From Acanthosepion esculentum (Eukaryota > Mollusca > Cephalopoda > Sepiida > Sepiidae): a DNA stretch of 64,000 nt. Location: positions 87,092,164 through 87,156,163 of the forward strand of contig OZ038510.1 in NCBI GenBank assembly GCA_964036315.1. Reading direction: 5' to 3'. A program made the position numbers and the translations under genes. Positions 1-12,645 of this stretch are shown in pieces (position 1 is the stretch's first letter; each line of letters begins with the position of its first letter). The notes under the pieces are model-generated. The model was not told where the DNA came from, made no database searches, and worked only from the letters and a program-made list of their open reading frames with translations.

Positions 1-3000
1 ATAAAATTGCATTCATTAATGTTATTTTCTGAAATAGTGTCAGTATTCTATGAACATCAGACTTAGATGATGCAATATGTAATATAATCCGTGTGAAAAT
101 CTGAATTCTAATGATGAATAGGATGCGATCATAACCGACATGTATGTTTTGTTGCTTTCCGCCGTAAAAAAAACAGTTAATTAGCAGACGCTTAATATTA
201 ATAAAAATGATTTCATTAATGTTATTCGCTGTAATAGTGTCTGCATTCTATGAACATCAGGCGTAGATGATACAATATGTAATATAATTCGGATGAAAAT
301 CTGAATTCTAATGATGAATAGGATGCGATCATTACCCGACATGTATGTTTTGTCGCTTTTCGCTTTATAACGGATAGTTACATAGCAGATTCTTGATTTT
401 AATATAAATGCATTCATTAATGTTATTTTCTGAAACGAGTGTCAGCATTCAATGAACATCAGGCTTAGATAACGCAATATGTAATATAATGCGGATGAAA
501 ATCTGAATTCTAATGATGAATAGGATACGATGATTACCCGACATGCATGTTTTGTCGCTTTTCGCCGTATAACAGACAGTTACTTAGCAGACGCTTGATA
601 TTAATAAAAATACATTCATTAATGTTATTTTCTGAAAATAGTGTCAATATGTTAAGAACATCAGGCTTTGATGATGCAATATGTAATATAATCCGGATGA
701 AAATCTGAATTCTAATTATGAATAGGATGCGATGTTTACCCGACATGTATGTTTTGTCGCATTTCGCCGTATAACAGAGAGTTACTTAGCAGACGCTTTA
801 TATTAACAAAAATGCATTCATAAATGTTATTTTCTGAAATAGTGTCAACATTCTATGAACATCAGGCTTAGATGATGCAATATATAATATAATCCGGATA
901 AAAATCTTAATTCTAATGATGAATAGGATCCGATGATTACCCGATATCTATGTTTTGTCGTATTTCGCTGTATAACAGACAGTTACTTAGCAGACGCCTG
1001 ATATTAATAAAAATGCATTCATTAATGTTATTTTCTGTAACTAGTGTCAGCATTCTATGAACATCAGGGTTAAGTGATGCCATATGTAATATAATCCGGA
1101 TGCAAATCTTAATTCTAATGAAGAATATGATGCCATCATTACCTGACATGTATGTTTTGTCGCTTTTCGCCGTATAACAGACAGTTACTTAGCAGACGCT
1201 TGATATTAATAAAAATTCATTTATTAATGTTATTTGCTGAAATAGTGTCAGCATTCTATGAACATCAGTCTTAGATGATGCGATATGTAATATAATCCGG
1301 ATGAAAATCTGAATTCTAATGATGAATAGGATGCGATGATTACCCGACATGTATGTTTTGTCGCCTTTCCCCGTATAACAGACAGTTACTTAGCAGACGC
1401 TTGATTTTATTAAAAATTCATTTATTAATTTTATTTGCTTAAATAGTGTCAGCATTCTATGAACTTCACTCTTAGATGATGCAATATGTAATATAATCCG
1501 GATAAAAATCTGAATTCTAATGATGAATAGGATGCGATCATACCCGACATGTTTGTTTTGTCGCTTTTCGCCGTATAACAGACAGTTACTTAGCAGACGC
1601 TTGATATTAATAAAAATGCATTCATTAATGCTTTTTTCTTAAACTTGTGACAGAATCCTATAAACATATGTCTTACGTGATGCAAAATGTAATATAATCC
1701 GGACTAAAATCTGAATTCTAATGAAGAATATGATACGATCAAACCCCACGTGAATGTTTTGTCGCTTTTCGTCGTATAACCGACAGTTATTTATCAGAGT
1801 CTTGATATTAATAAAAATGCATACATTAATGTTATTTTCTCAAACTCGTGTCAACATTCTATAAATAGAAGTCTTAAATGATTCATAATATATTATAATC
1901 GGGTAGAGAATCTGAATTCTAATGATGAATATTCTCCGATCATACCTGACATGTACGTTTTGTCACTTTTCGCTGTATGACCGGCATTTTCTTAGCAGAG
2001 GTTTCATATTATTAAAAATGAATTCATTAATGTTATTTTCTGAACCATTAGTCTTAGATGATGCTAAATGTAAGATAAACCGGAAGACAATCTAAATTGT
2101 AATAATGAATGACATGCGATCAAAGCGGACTTGGATGTTTTGTCGCTTTTCGCCGTACAAACGAAGCTACTTTGCAGACTCTTGATATTAATAAAAATGC
2201 AATCATTAATGTTATTTTCTGAAGCTAGTATCAGCATTCTATAAACTTAAAGCTTAGATGATGCAAAATATAATATAATCCGGAAGAAAATTTGAATTTT
2301 ATGATGAATATTATGCGATCAAAACCCGACTTGAATGTTTTGTGGCTTTTCGCCGTATATCCGACAGTTACTTAGCAGAGGCCTGATATATATTTAAAAT
2401 GCGTTCATTAATGTTATTTTCTTAAACTAGCGCCAGAATTCTATGAAGAAAAGTCTGAGATGATGCAAAATGTAATATAATCCTGAGGAAAATCTGAATT
2501 CTAATGATTAATATGATGCTATCAAACCCGACAAGAATGTTTTGTCGCATTTCGTTGTTTAACAGACAGTTACTTAGCAGACGCTCCATATTAATAAAAA
2601 TGCAGTCATTAATGTTATTTTCTGAAACTCGTCTCCGCATTCTATAAACATAAGGCATAGATGATGTAATATGTAATATAATCCGGAAGAAAATCTGAAT
2701 TCTTAGGATGAAATTGATGCGATCAAATCCGACTTGGATTTTCTGTCACTTTTCGCCTATTAAACGAATTACTTCGCAGACGTTTGATATTAATAAAAAT
2801 GCATTAAGAAATGTTATTTTCTTAAACTAGTCTGAGAATTCTATAAACATAAGTCATAGATTATACAAAATATAATTTAATTCGTGAGAAAATCTGAATT
2901 CTAATTATAAATTTGATGCGATTAAATTTGACATGGACGTTGTATCGCTTTTCGCCGTATAACAGACAGTTACTCAGTAGACGTTTGATATTAATAAAAA

Positions 3001-4418
3001 TGCATTCATTAATGTTATTTTCCTCTACTAGTGTCAACATCCTATAAACATAAGTCATACATTATGCAAAATTTAATATAATCCAGCAGAAAATCTGAAT
3101 TCTTATGATGAATATGATGCGATCAAAACCGATTTGGATGTTTTGTCTCTTTTCGCCGTATTGCCGACAGTTACTTAGCAGACGCTTGATATTAATAAAA
3201 ATGCATTAATTAAATTTCTTTTCTTAAAATAATGCCAGCATTCTATGAACATAATGCTTTATGATGCAAAATGTAATATAATCCGGAAGAATATATCGAA
3301 TCTTATGAAGAATATGATGCGATCAAACCCGACCTATTTTGTAGCTTTTCGCCGTATAATCGACAGTTACATAGTAGACGCTTGATATTAATAAAAATGC
3401 ATTCATTTATGTTATTTTCTTAAACTACTGTCATCATTCTATTAAAAGAGTGTTAGATCATGCAAAATGTATTATAATCCGGATGAAAATCTGAATTCTA
3501 ATGATGAAGCGGATACCATCATACCCGACAGGTATGTTTTGTCGCTTTTCGCCGTATAGCAGAGAGTTACTTAGCAGACGCTTGATATTAATAAAAATTC
3601 ATTCATTAATGTTATTTTCTGAAATAGTGTCAACATTCTATGAACTTCAGTTTTAGATGATGCAATATGTAATATAATCTGGATGAAAATCTGAATTATA
3701 ATGATGAAGCGGATACCATCATACCCGACAGGTATGTTTTGTCGCTTTTCGCCGTATAACAGAGAGTTACTTAGCAGACGCTTGATATTAATAAAAATGC
3801 ATTCATTAATGTTATTTTCTGAGATAGTGTCAAAATTCTATGAACTTCAGTTTTAGATGATGCGATATGTAATATAATCCGGATGAAAATCTGAATTATA
3901 ATGATGAATAGGATGCGATTATTACCGCACATGTATATTTTGCACTTTTCGCCGTATAACAGACAGTTACTTAGCAGACGCTTGATATGAATAAAAATAC
4001 ATTCATTAATGTTATTTTCTGAAACATGTGTCAGCATTCTATGAACATCACGCTTAGATGATGCAATATGTAATATAATCCGGATGAAAATCTGAATTCT
4101 AAAGATGAATAGGATGCGATCATTACCCGACATATATGTTTTGTCGCTTTTCGCCGTATAACAGACAGATACTTAGCAGACGCTTGATATTAATAACAAT
4201 TCATTCATTAATGTTATTTGCTGAAATAGTGTCAGCATTCAATGAACATCAGGCTTAGATGAGGCAATATGTAATATAATCCTGATGAAAATCTGAATTC
4301 TAATGACGAATAGGATGCGATGATTACCCGACATATATGTTTTGTCGCTTTTCGCCGTATAACAGACAATTATTTAGCAGACGCTTGATATTAATAAAAA
4401 TGCATTCATTAATGTTAT
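1..4418 (-). repeat. Satellite A, left arm (about 201-bp AT-rich monomer, minus orientation)
   Basis: About 22 tandem monomers of roughly 200 bp. Landmarks recur in the same order in each: ATTAATAAAAATGCATTC, AACATCAGGCTTAGATGATG, TAATATAATCCGGATG, CTGAATTCTAATGATG, CCGACATGTATGTTTTGTCG and CGCCGTATAACAGACAG. Most monomers carry GAATTC and TCCGGA. Monomers differ by scattered substitutions and small indels, for example two neighbours with the private string GAAGCGGATACC at 3506 and 3706, exactly 200 bp apart. Open frames of 65-120 codons on the minus strand are the same translated monomer repeated and are not taken as genes. The unit length is close to a nucleosome repeat, as in many centromeric or pericentromeric satellites (family knowledge). 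I do not recognise this satellite. The array starts before the window. Confidence 0.95.
1620..3480 (-). repeat. Diverged block of satellite A monomers
   Basis: Monomers here are visibly more degraded than those on either side. Typical changes are TCTTAAACTAG in place of TCTGAAATAG, CATAAGTC in place of CATCAGGC, and GAAGAAAATC in place of GATGAAAATC. One monomer near 2045 has lost about 28 bp between its TTTTCTGAA and TTAGATGATG landmarks. These variants are shared by several adjacent monomers, so the block looks like an older or less homogenised sub-array framed by younger ones. The limits are approximate because divergence changes gradually. Confidence 0.65.
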
Positions 4419-4486
4419 AAATAATTGTCTGTTATAAGGCGAAAAGCGACAAAACATACATGTCGGGTAATCATCGCATCCTATTC
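4308..4486. repeat. Hairpin-forming inverted repeat at the satellite A strand switch
   Basis: Arms at 4308-4375 and 4419-4486 are reverse complements over 68 bp with two mismatches. They are separated by a 43-bp loop (4376-4418) of ordinary monomer sequence. Both arms share the private variant AATTATTT/AAATAATT, where nearly all other monomers read AGTTACTT. That points to one arm having been copied from the other (a foldback or template-switch event) rather than to two unrelated monomers meeting. Outside the arms the match falls to normal monomer-to-monomer similarity. All monomers to the left read minus and all to the right read plus. Confidence 0.85.
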
Positions 4487-7400
4487 CTCTTTAGAATTCC
4501 GATTTTCATCCGGATTATATTACATATTGCATCATCTAAGTCTGATGTTCATAGAATGCAGAAACTATTTCAGAAAATAACATTAATGAATGCATTTTTA
4601 TTAATATCAAGCGTCTGCTAAGTAATTGTCTGTTATACGGCGAAAAGAGACAAGTCATACATGTCGGGTAATGATCGAATCCTATTCATCATTATAATTC
4701 AGATTTTCATCCGGATTTTATTACATATTACATCATCGAAGCCTGATGTTAATAGAATGCTGACACCATTTCAGAAAATAACGTTAATGAATGCATTTTT
4801 ATTAATATCAAGCGTCTGCTAAGTAACTGTCTGTTATACGGCAAAAAGCGACCAAAAATACATGTCAGTTAATGATCGCATCATATTCTTCATTAGAATT
4901 AAGATTTGCATCCGGATTATATTACATGTTGCATTATCTAAGCCTGATTTTCATAGAATGCTCACACTATTTCAGCAAATAACATTAATGAATGGATTTA
5001 TATTAATATAAAGCGTCTGATAAGTAACTGTCTGTTATTCGGCGAAAAGCGACAAACATTCATGTCGGGTAATGATCGCATCCTATTCATCATTAGAAGT
5101 CAGATTTTCATTGGGATTATAGTACATATTGCATCATCTAAGCCTGATGTACATAGAATGCTGACACAATTTCAGAAAATAACATTAATGAATTCATTTT
5201 TATTCATATCAATCGTCCTCTAATTAGCTGTCTGTTATACGGCGAAAAGCGAGAAAACATACATGTGGGGTTATGATGGCATCCTATTCATCATTAGAAT
5301 TCAGATTTTCATACGGATTATATTACATATTCCATCATCTAAGCCTGATGTTCATAGAATGGTGACACTAGTTTCAGAAAATAACATTAATGAATGCATT
5401 TTTATTAATATCAAGCGTCTGTTATGTAGCTGTCTCTTATACGGCGAAAAGCGACAAAGCATACAAGTCGGGTATGATCGTACACTATTATATAATTAGA
5501 ATTCAGATTTTCATCCGGATTATATTACATATTTAGTCATCTAAGCCTGATGTGCATAGAATGCTGACACTCATTTAGAAAATATTAATAATGAAATCAT
5601 TTTTATTAATATCAACCGTCTGCTAAGTAACTGTCTGTTATACGGCGAAAAGCGACAAAACATACATGTCGGGTATGATCGCATCCTATTCATCATTAGA
5701 ATTCAGATTTTCATCCGGATTATATTACATATTGTATCATCTAAGACTGAAGTTCATAGAATGCTGACACTATTTCAGCAAATAACATTAATAAATGAAT
5801 TTTTATTAATATCAAGCGTCTGCTAAGTAACTGTCTGTTATACGGGGAACGGCGACAAAACATACATGTCGGGTAATCATCGCATCCTATTCATCATTAG
5901 AATTCAGATTTTCATCCATATTATTTTACATATCGCATCATCTAAGACTGATGTTCATAGAATGCTGACACTATTTAATCAAATAACATTAATAAATGAA
6001 TTCTTATTAATATCAAGCGTCTGCTAAGTAACTGTCTGTTATACGGCGAAAAGCGACAAAACATACATGTCGGGTATGATCGCATCCTATTCATCATTAG
6101 AATTCAGATTTTCATCCGGATTATATTACATATTGCATCATCTAAGCCTGATGTTCATAGAATGTTGACACTATTTCAGAAAATAACATTAATGAATGTA
6201 TTTTTATTAATATCAAGCGTCTGCTAAGTAACTGTCTGTTATACAGCGAAATACGACAAAACATACATATCGGGTAATCATCGCATCCTATTCATCATTA
6301 GAATTCAGATTTTCATCCGGATTATATTATATATTTCATCATCGAAGCCTGATGTTCTTAGAATATTGACACTATTTTCAGAAAATAACATTAATGAATG
6401 CATTTTTATTAATATCATGCGTCTGCTAAGTAACTGTCGTTTACACGGCGAAAAGCGACAAAACATACATGCCGCGTAATCATCGCAACCTATTCATCAT
6501 TAGAATTCAGATTTTCATCCGGATTATATTACATATTGCATCATCTAACCCGGATGTTCATAGAATGTTGACACTATTTCAGAAAATAACATTAATGAAT
6601 GCATTTTTATTAATATCAAGCGTCTGCTAAGTAACTGTCTGTTATACGGCGAAAAGCGACCAAAAATTCATGTCAGGTAATGATCGCATCATATTCTTCA
6701 TTAGAATTAAGATTTGCATCCGGATTATATTACATGTTGCATCATCTAAGCCTGATTTTCATAGAATGCTCACACTATTTCAGCAAATAACATTAATGAA
6801 TGGATTTATATTAATATAAAGCGTCTGATAAGTAACTGTCTGCTATTCGGCGAAAAGCGACAAACATACATGTCGGGTAATGATCGCATCCTATTCATCA
6901 TTAGAAGTCAGATTTTCAAAGGGATTATAGTACATATTGCATCATCTAAGCCTGATGTACATAGAATGCAGACACAATTTCAGAAAATAACATTAATGAA
7001 TTCATTTTTATTCATATCAATCGTCCTCTAATTAACTGTCTGTTATACGGCGAAAAGCGACAAAACATACATGTGGGGTTATGATCGCATCCTATTCATC
7101 ATTAGAATTCAGATTTTCTTCCGGATTATATTACATATTGCATAATCTAAGCCTGATGTACATAGAATGCTGACACAATTTCAGAAAATAACATTAATTA
7201 ATGCATTTTTATATATATCAAGCGTCTGCTAAGTAACTGTCTGTTATACGGCGAAAAGCGACAAAACATACATGTCGTGTAATGATCGCATCCTATTCAT
7301 CATTAGAATTCAGATTTCCATCCGGATTATAATACATATTGCGTTATCCAAGCCTGATGTTCATAGAATGCTGGCACTAGTTTCAGAAAATAACATTAAT

Positions 7401-8178
7401 GAATGCATTTATATTAATATCAAGAATCTGCTATGTAACTGTCCGTTATACGGCGAAAAGCGACAAAACATACATGTCGGATAATGATCGCATCCTATTC
7501 ATCATTAGAATTCAGATTTTCTCCGGATTATATTACATATTGTATCATCTAAAACTGATGTTCATAGAATTGTGTCACTAGTTACAAAAAATAACATTAA
7601 TGAAGGCATTTTTATTAATTTCAAGAGTCTGCTAAGTACTTGTCTGTTATACGGGGAAAGGCGACAAAACATACATGTCGGGTAATCATTGCATCCTATT
7701 CATCATTAGAATTCAGATTTTCATCCGTATTATTTTACATATCGCATCATCTAAGACTGATGTTCATAGAATGCTGACACTATTTAATCAAATAACATTA
7801 ATAAATGAATTTTTATTAATATCAAGCGTCTGCTAAGTAACTGTCTGTTATACGGCGAAAAGCGACAAAACATACATGTCGGGTATGATCGCATCCTATT
7901 CATCATTAGAATTCATACTTTCATCCGGATTATATTACATATTGCATCATCTAAACCTGATGTTCATAGAATTATGACAGTAGTTTCAGAAAATAACATT
8001 AATGAATGCTTTTTTATTAATATCAAGCGTCTGCTAAGTAGCAGTCTGTTATATGGCGAAAAGCGACAAAACATACATGTCGAGTATGATCGCATCCTAT
8101 TCATCATTAGAATTCAGATTTTCATCCGGATTATATTATATATTGCACCTTCTTAGCCTGATGATCCTAGAATTTTCT
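4419..8178 (+). repeat. Satellite A, right arm (about 201-bp monomer, plus orientation)
   Basis: About 19 monomers of the same family as the left arm, now reading TATACGGCGAAAAGCGACA, ACATACATGTCGGGTAATG, CATCATTAGAATTCAGATTT, CATCCGGATTATATTACAT and GAATGCATTTTTATTAATAT. Spacing of the GTCGGGTA landmark is 198-204 bp along the whole arm. Monomers are more uniform than those in 1620-3480. Open frames of 60-78 codons recur in the same place in several monomers. A one-base difference (CTAGTTTCAG against CTATTTCAG) decides whether the frame stays open, so these are repeat by-products. The array stops abruptly near 8178, where family B begins. Confidence 0.95.
4843..8010 (+). repeat. Nine-monomer higher-order repeat in satellite A
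   Basis: Monomers with private variants recur at an offset of 1808-1809 bp. The monomer starting GCGACCAAAAA at 4848 recurs at 6656, with shared GCATCATATTCTTCATT and AATGGATTTATATTAATATA. The GTGGGGTTATG variant at 5263 recurs at 7071. The monomer with TACGGGGAA and TTTAATCAAAT at 5841 recurs at 7650. This gives two copies, roughly 4843-6200 and 6651-8010, of a higher-order unit of nine monomers. Some intermediate monomers match less well, so the copies have been edited since duplication. The left arm at about 1200-1600 carries, in reverse, the same GGGGAAAGGCG and GAAGTTCATAG variants. Confidence 0.7.
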
Positions 8179-8190
8179 AGATGATCTTAT
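8170..8190. other. Direct junction of satellites A and B
   Basis: Satellite A text (TTAGCCTGATG, then a degenerate CCTAGAATTTTCT) changes within about ten bases into satellite B text (TCTTATTGTGCACA at about 8185). No unique sequence, transposon end or target-site duplication is visible. The last A monomer and the first B monomer are both atypical, which fits a repaired break. Confidence 0.8.
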
Positions 8191-8405
8191 TGTGCACATG
8201 CTCGGACGACGTAAATTGTCAGACGACATACCGCGCACATGGTGAAAGCTGTACTTTTTACTATCTGACCAAATGCAAAATCCCTGTAAACATAGACGCA
8301 AGTCAACGTGTAAAAAAAACTTTTGTAATTATGGATAAGGCAAGAATTTTCCGACAATTGGACGCCAATATTTAGTGGATTCGATAAAAAGGAAAAATTA
8401 GAAAT
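8181..8405 (+). repeat. Internally deleted first monomer of satellite B
   Basis: The first monomer next to satellite A is about 226 bp instead of 393. The sequence runs normally to CCCTGTAAACATAGAC, then jumps near 8297-8305 to GTCAACGTGTA and continues as a normal monomer end. About 167 bp, including the CACACAATTTGATACCC and TGACTGATTTCCCAG landmarks, are missing. Confidence 0.8.
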
Positions 8406-10139
8406 GCAGTCTTATTGTGCACACTGGAATTCGGACGCTGTAAATTGTCAGACGACATACCGCTCACATTGTGAAAGCTGTACTTTTTACTATCGGACCA
8501 AAAGAAATCTCCCTGTAAACATAGACAAATCAAATAATTGCACACAATTTGATACCCATTTTGAAAATATTTCTTTTACAGAATAGATGTTATAAACACG
8601 TGAAATATGACTGATTTCCCAGTTGAGGGCCGCATGAAAATTTCCGCAAATGAGCTAACACAAGTGCACATATCGTTGAATTTCGCCTCGACTCTAGTCA
8701 AGATGTATGAAAAATTTTGTAATTATGGATAAGGCAAGAAATTCCCCACAATTGGACACAAATATTTTGTGGATTTGATGAAAAGGAAAAGTTAGAAATG
8801 CAGTCATATTTTGCACACTGGAATTCGGACGCTGTAAATTGTCAGACGACATACCGCGTACATGGTGAAAGCTGTACTTTTTACTATCTGGCGAAATGAA
8901 AAATTCATGTAAACATAGACAAATCAAATAATTGCACACAATTTGATACCCATTTTGAAAATATTACTTTTACTGGAAAAAAGTTATAAACAAGTGAAAT
9001 ATGACAGTTTTCCCAGTTTAAGGCCGCATGAAAATTTCCGTAAATGAACTAACACAAGTCCCCATATCGTTGAATTTCGCCTCGACTCTAATCAAGGTGT
9101 AGAAAACACCTATATAATTATGGATAAGCAAGAAATACCCGACAATTGGGCACCAATATTTAGTGGATTCGATGAAAAGGAAAAATTAGAAATGCAGTCT
9201 TATTGTGCACACTGGAATTCGGACACTGTAAATTGTCAGACGACATATAGTGCACATGGTGAAAGCTGTACTTTTTACTTTCTGACCAAATAAAAAATCC
9301 CTGCAAACATAGACAAATCAAATAATTGGACACAATTTGATACCCATCTTGAAATCATTTCTTTTACTGGAAAAAAGTTACAAACAATTGAAATATGACT
9401 GATTTCCCAGTTTCCGGCCGCATGAAAATATCCGTAAATGACATAACACAAGTCCCCATAACGTTGAATTTCGGCTCGACTCTATTCAAGGTGTAGAAAA
9501 AACATTTGTGATTATGGATAAGGCAAGAAAAACCCGACAATTGGAAACATATATTTAGTGGATTCGGTAAAAATGAAAAATTAGAAATGCATTCTTATTG
9601 TGCACACTCGAATTCCGACGCTGTAAATTGTCAGACGACATACCGCGCACTTGGTGAAAGCTGTACTTTTTACTATCTGACCAAATGAAAAGTCCTTGTA
9701 AACATAGACAAATCAAATAATTGCACACAATTTTATACTCATTTTGAAAATATATCTTTCACTGGAAAAAAGTTATAAACAAATGAAATATGACTGATTT
9801 CCCAATTTAGGGCCGCATGAAAATTTCTGCAAATGAGCTAACATAAGTCCCCATATCGTTGAATTTCGCATCGACTCTAGTCAAGGAGTAGGAAAAACTT
9901 TAGCAATTATGGATAAGGCAAGAAATTCTCGAAATTGGACACCAATATTTTGTGGATTCGATAAAAAGGAAAAATTAGAAATGCAGTCTTATTGTGCACA
10001 CTGGAATACGGACGCTGTAAATTGTCAGACGACATGCCGCGCACATGGTGAAAGCTGTATATTTTACTATCTGACCAATTAAATATCCCTGTAAACAGAG
10101 ACAAATCAAATAATTGCACACAATTTGATACCCATTTTG

Positions 10140-10560
10140 AAAATATTTCTTTTCCTACAAAAAATTATAAACAACTGAATTATGACTGATTTCCCTGTTT
10201 AGCGCCACATGAAAATTTCCGCAAATGAATTAACACAAGTCCCCATATCGTTGAATTTGGCCTCGGCTCTAGTCAAGGTGTAGGAAAAACTTTTGTAATT
10301 ATTGATTAAGCAAGAAAAAAATTTCTTTTACTGGACAAAAGTTATAAACAAGTGAAATATGACTGATTTCCCAGTTTAGTGCCGCATGAAATTTTCCGCA
10401 AATGAGCCAAACACAAGTCCCCATATCGTTGAATTTGACCTCTACTCGAATCAACGTGTAGAAAAAACTTTTGTAATTATGGATAAGGCAAGAAGTTTCC
10501 GACAATTGGACACCAATATTTAGTGGATTCGTTGAAAATGAAAAATTAGAAATGCAGTCT
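10140..10560 (+). repeat. Internally deleted monomer of satellite B
   Basis: A shortened monomer of about 181 bp explains the 574-bp landmark step from 9978 to 10552. Around 10314-10322 the sequence passes directly from the AAGCAAGAAA landmark to ATTTCTTTTACTGG. This skips about 212 bp that would carry the ACACCAATATTTTGTGG, GTGCACACTGG and CTGACCAAATG landmarks. The deletion differs in position from that in the first monomer, so the two are independent. The following sequence repeats the CCCAGTTTAG to GTGTAG part in normal order. Confidence 0.75.
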
Positions 10561-12627
10561 TATTGTGCACACTGGAATTCGGACACTGTAAATTGTCAGA
10601 CGACATATAGTGCACATGGTGAAATCTGTACTTTTTACTATCTGACCAAATAAAAAAACCCTGTAAACATAGACAAATCAAATAATGGCACACAATTTGA
10701 TACCCATTTTGAAAATATTTCTTTTACTGGAAAAAAGTTATAAACAAATGAAATATGACTGATTTCCCAGTTGAGGGCCGCATGAAAATTTCCGCAAATG
10801 AGCTAACACAAGTCCCCATATCGTTGAATTTCGCCGCGACTCTAGTCAATGTGTATGAAAAATTGTGTAATTATGGATAAGGCAAGAAATACCTGACAAT
10901 TGGACACCAATATTTTGTGGATTCGATAAAATGGAAAAATTAGAAATGCAGTCTTATTGTGCACAATGGAATTCGGACGCTGTATATTGTCAGACGACAT
11001 ACTGCGCATATGGTGAAAGCTGTGCTTTTTACAATCTGACCAAATGAAAAATCCCTGTAAACATAGACTAATAAAATACTTGCACACAATTTTATACTCA
11101 TTTTGAAAATATTTCTATTACTGGAAAAATGTTATAAACAAGTGAAATATGACTGATTTCCAAATTTAGGACCGCATGAAAATGTCCGCAAATGAGCTAA
11201 CACAAGTCCCTATAACGTTGAATTTCGCCTCGACACTAGTCAAGGTGTAGAGAAAACTTTTCTAATTATGGATAAGGCATGAAATTCTCGACAATTGGAC
11301 ACCAATATTTTGTGGATTCGATAAAAAGAAAAAATTAGAAATGCAGTCTTATTGTGCACACTGGAATTCGGACGCTGTAAATTGTCAGACGACATACCGC
11401 GCACATGGTAAAAGCTGTTCTTTTTACTATCTGACCAAATGAAAAATCCCTGTAAACATAGACAAATAAAATAATTGCACACAATTTTATACCCATTTTG
11501 AAAATATTTCATTTACTGGAAAAAAGTTATAAACAAGTGAAATATGACTGATTTCCCAATTTAGGGCCGCATGAACATTTCCGCAAATGAGCTAACACAA
11601 GTCCCCATATCGTTGAATTTCGTCTTGACTCCAGTCAACGTGTAGGAAAAACTTTTGTAGTCATGGATAAGGCAAGAATTTCCCGACAATTGGACACCAA
11701 TATTTTGTGGATTCGATAAAATGGAAAAATTAGAAAGGCAGTCTTATTGTGCACACTGGAATTCGGATGCTGTATATTGTCAGAAGACATACCGCGCATA
11801 TGGTGAAAGCTGTACTTTTTACAATCTGACCAAATGAAAAATCCCTGTAAACATAGACAAATAAAAAACTTGCGCACAATTTTATACTCATTTTGAAAAT
11901 ATTTCTATTACTGGAAAAAAGTTATAAACAAGTGAAATATGACTGATTTCCCAATTTAGGACCGCATGAAAATGTCCGCAAATGAGCTAACACAAGTCCC
12001 CATAACGTTGAATTTCGCCTCGACACTAGTCAAGGTGTAGAAAAAAACTTTTGTAATTATGGATAAGGCAAGAAATTCGCGAATATTTGACACCAATATT
12101 TTGTGGATTCGATAAAAAGGAAAAATTAGAAATGCAGTCTTATTGTGCACACTGGAATTCGGACGCTGTAAATTGTCAGACGACATACCGCGCACATGGT
12201 GAAAGCTGTACTTTTTACTATCTGACCAAATGAAAAATCCCTGTAAACATAGACAAATCAAATAATTGCACACAAATTGATAACCATTTTGAAAATATTT
12301 CTTTTACTGGAAAAAAGTTATAAATAACTGAAATATGACTGATTTCCCAGTTGAGGGCCGCATGAAAATTTCCGCAAATGAGCTAACACAAGTCCCCATA
12401 TCGCTGAATTTCGCCTCGACTCTAGTCAAGGTGTAGAAAAAACATTTGGTATTATGGATAAGGCAAGATATTCCCGACATTTGGACACCAATATTTTGTG
12501 AATTCGATAAAAAGAAAAATTAGAAATGCAGTCTTATTGTGCACACTGGAATTCGGACGCTGTAAATTGTCAGACGACATACCGCGCACATGGTTAAAGC
12601 TGTACTTTTTACTATCTGACCAAATGA

Positions 12628-12645
12628 AAAATCCCTTACAAGCAA
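12628..12645. other. Direct junction of satellite B and minisatellite C
   Basis: The last B monomer breaks off in its CAAATGAAAAATCCCT landmark and continues directly as TTACAAGCAATCTCAGG of family C. The shared bases CCT at the joint are compatible with microhomology-mediated joining. No spacer is present. Confidence 0.85.

Larger units (their letters stand above)
8179..12636 (+). repeat. Satellite B (about 393-bp monomer)
   Basis: A second unrelated tandem array. The landmark TCTTATTGTGCACACTGG and close variants lie near 8403, 8798, 9189, 9586, 9978, 10552, 10945, 11340, 11733, 12133 and 12525, spaced 391-400 bp apart except for one 574-bp step caused by a short extra monomer. Other landmarks are GGAATTCGGACGCTGTAAAT, CAGACGACATACCGCGCACA, TGACTGATTTCCCAGTT and AATTATGGATAAGGCAAGAA. 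There are ten full monomers, two internally deleted ones and a terminal partial. Minus-strand open frames of 68-105 codons repeat the same translated text in most monomers and are not considered genes. The period is about twice a nucleosome repeat. I do not recognise the family. Confidence 0.95.

Noticed and set aside
1..8178. CENP-B box in satellite A (TTCGCCGTATAACAG region)
   Set aside because: Only TTCG, the central A and the last G of the motif fit. The CGGG half is ACAG here, so the match is too poor to call.
8694..12273. Repeated minus-strand frames of 68-105 codons in satellite B
   Set aside because: The same translated monomer appears in at least six copies, with stops and indels at the monomer ends. 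This is what homogenised tandem repeats give without selection on a protein. No known domain seen.
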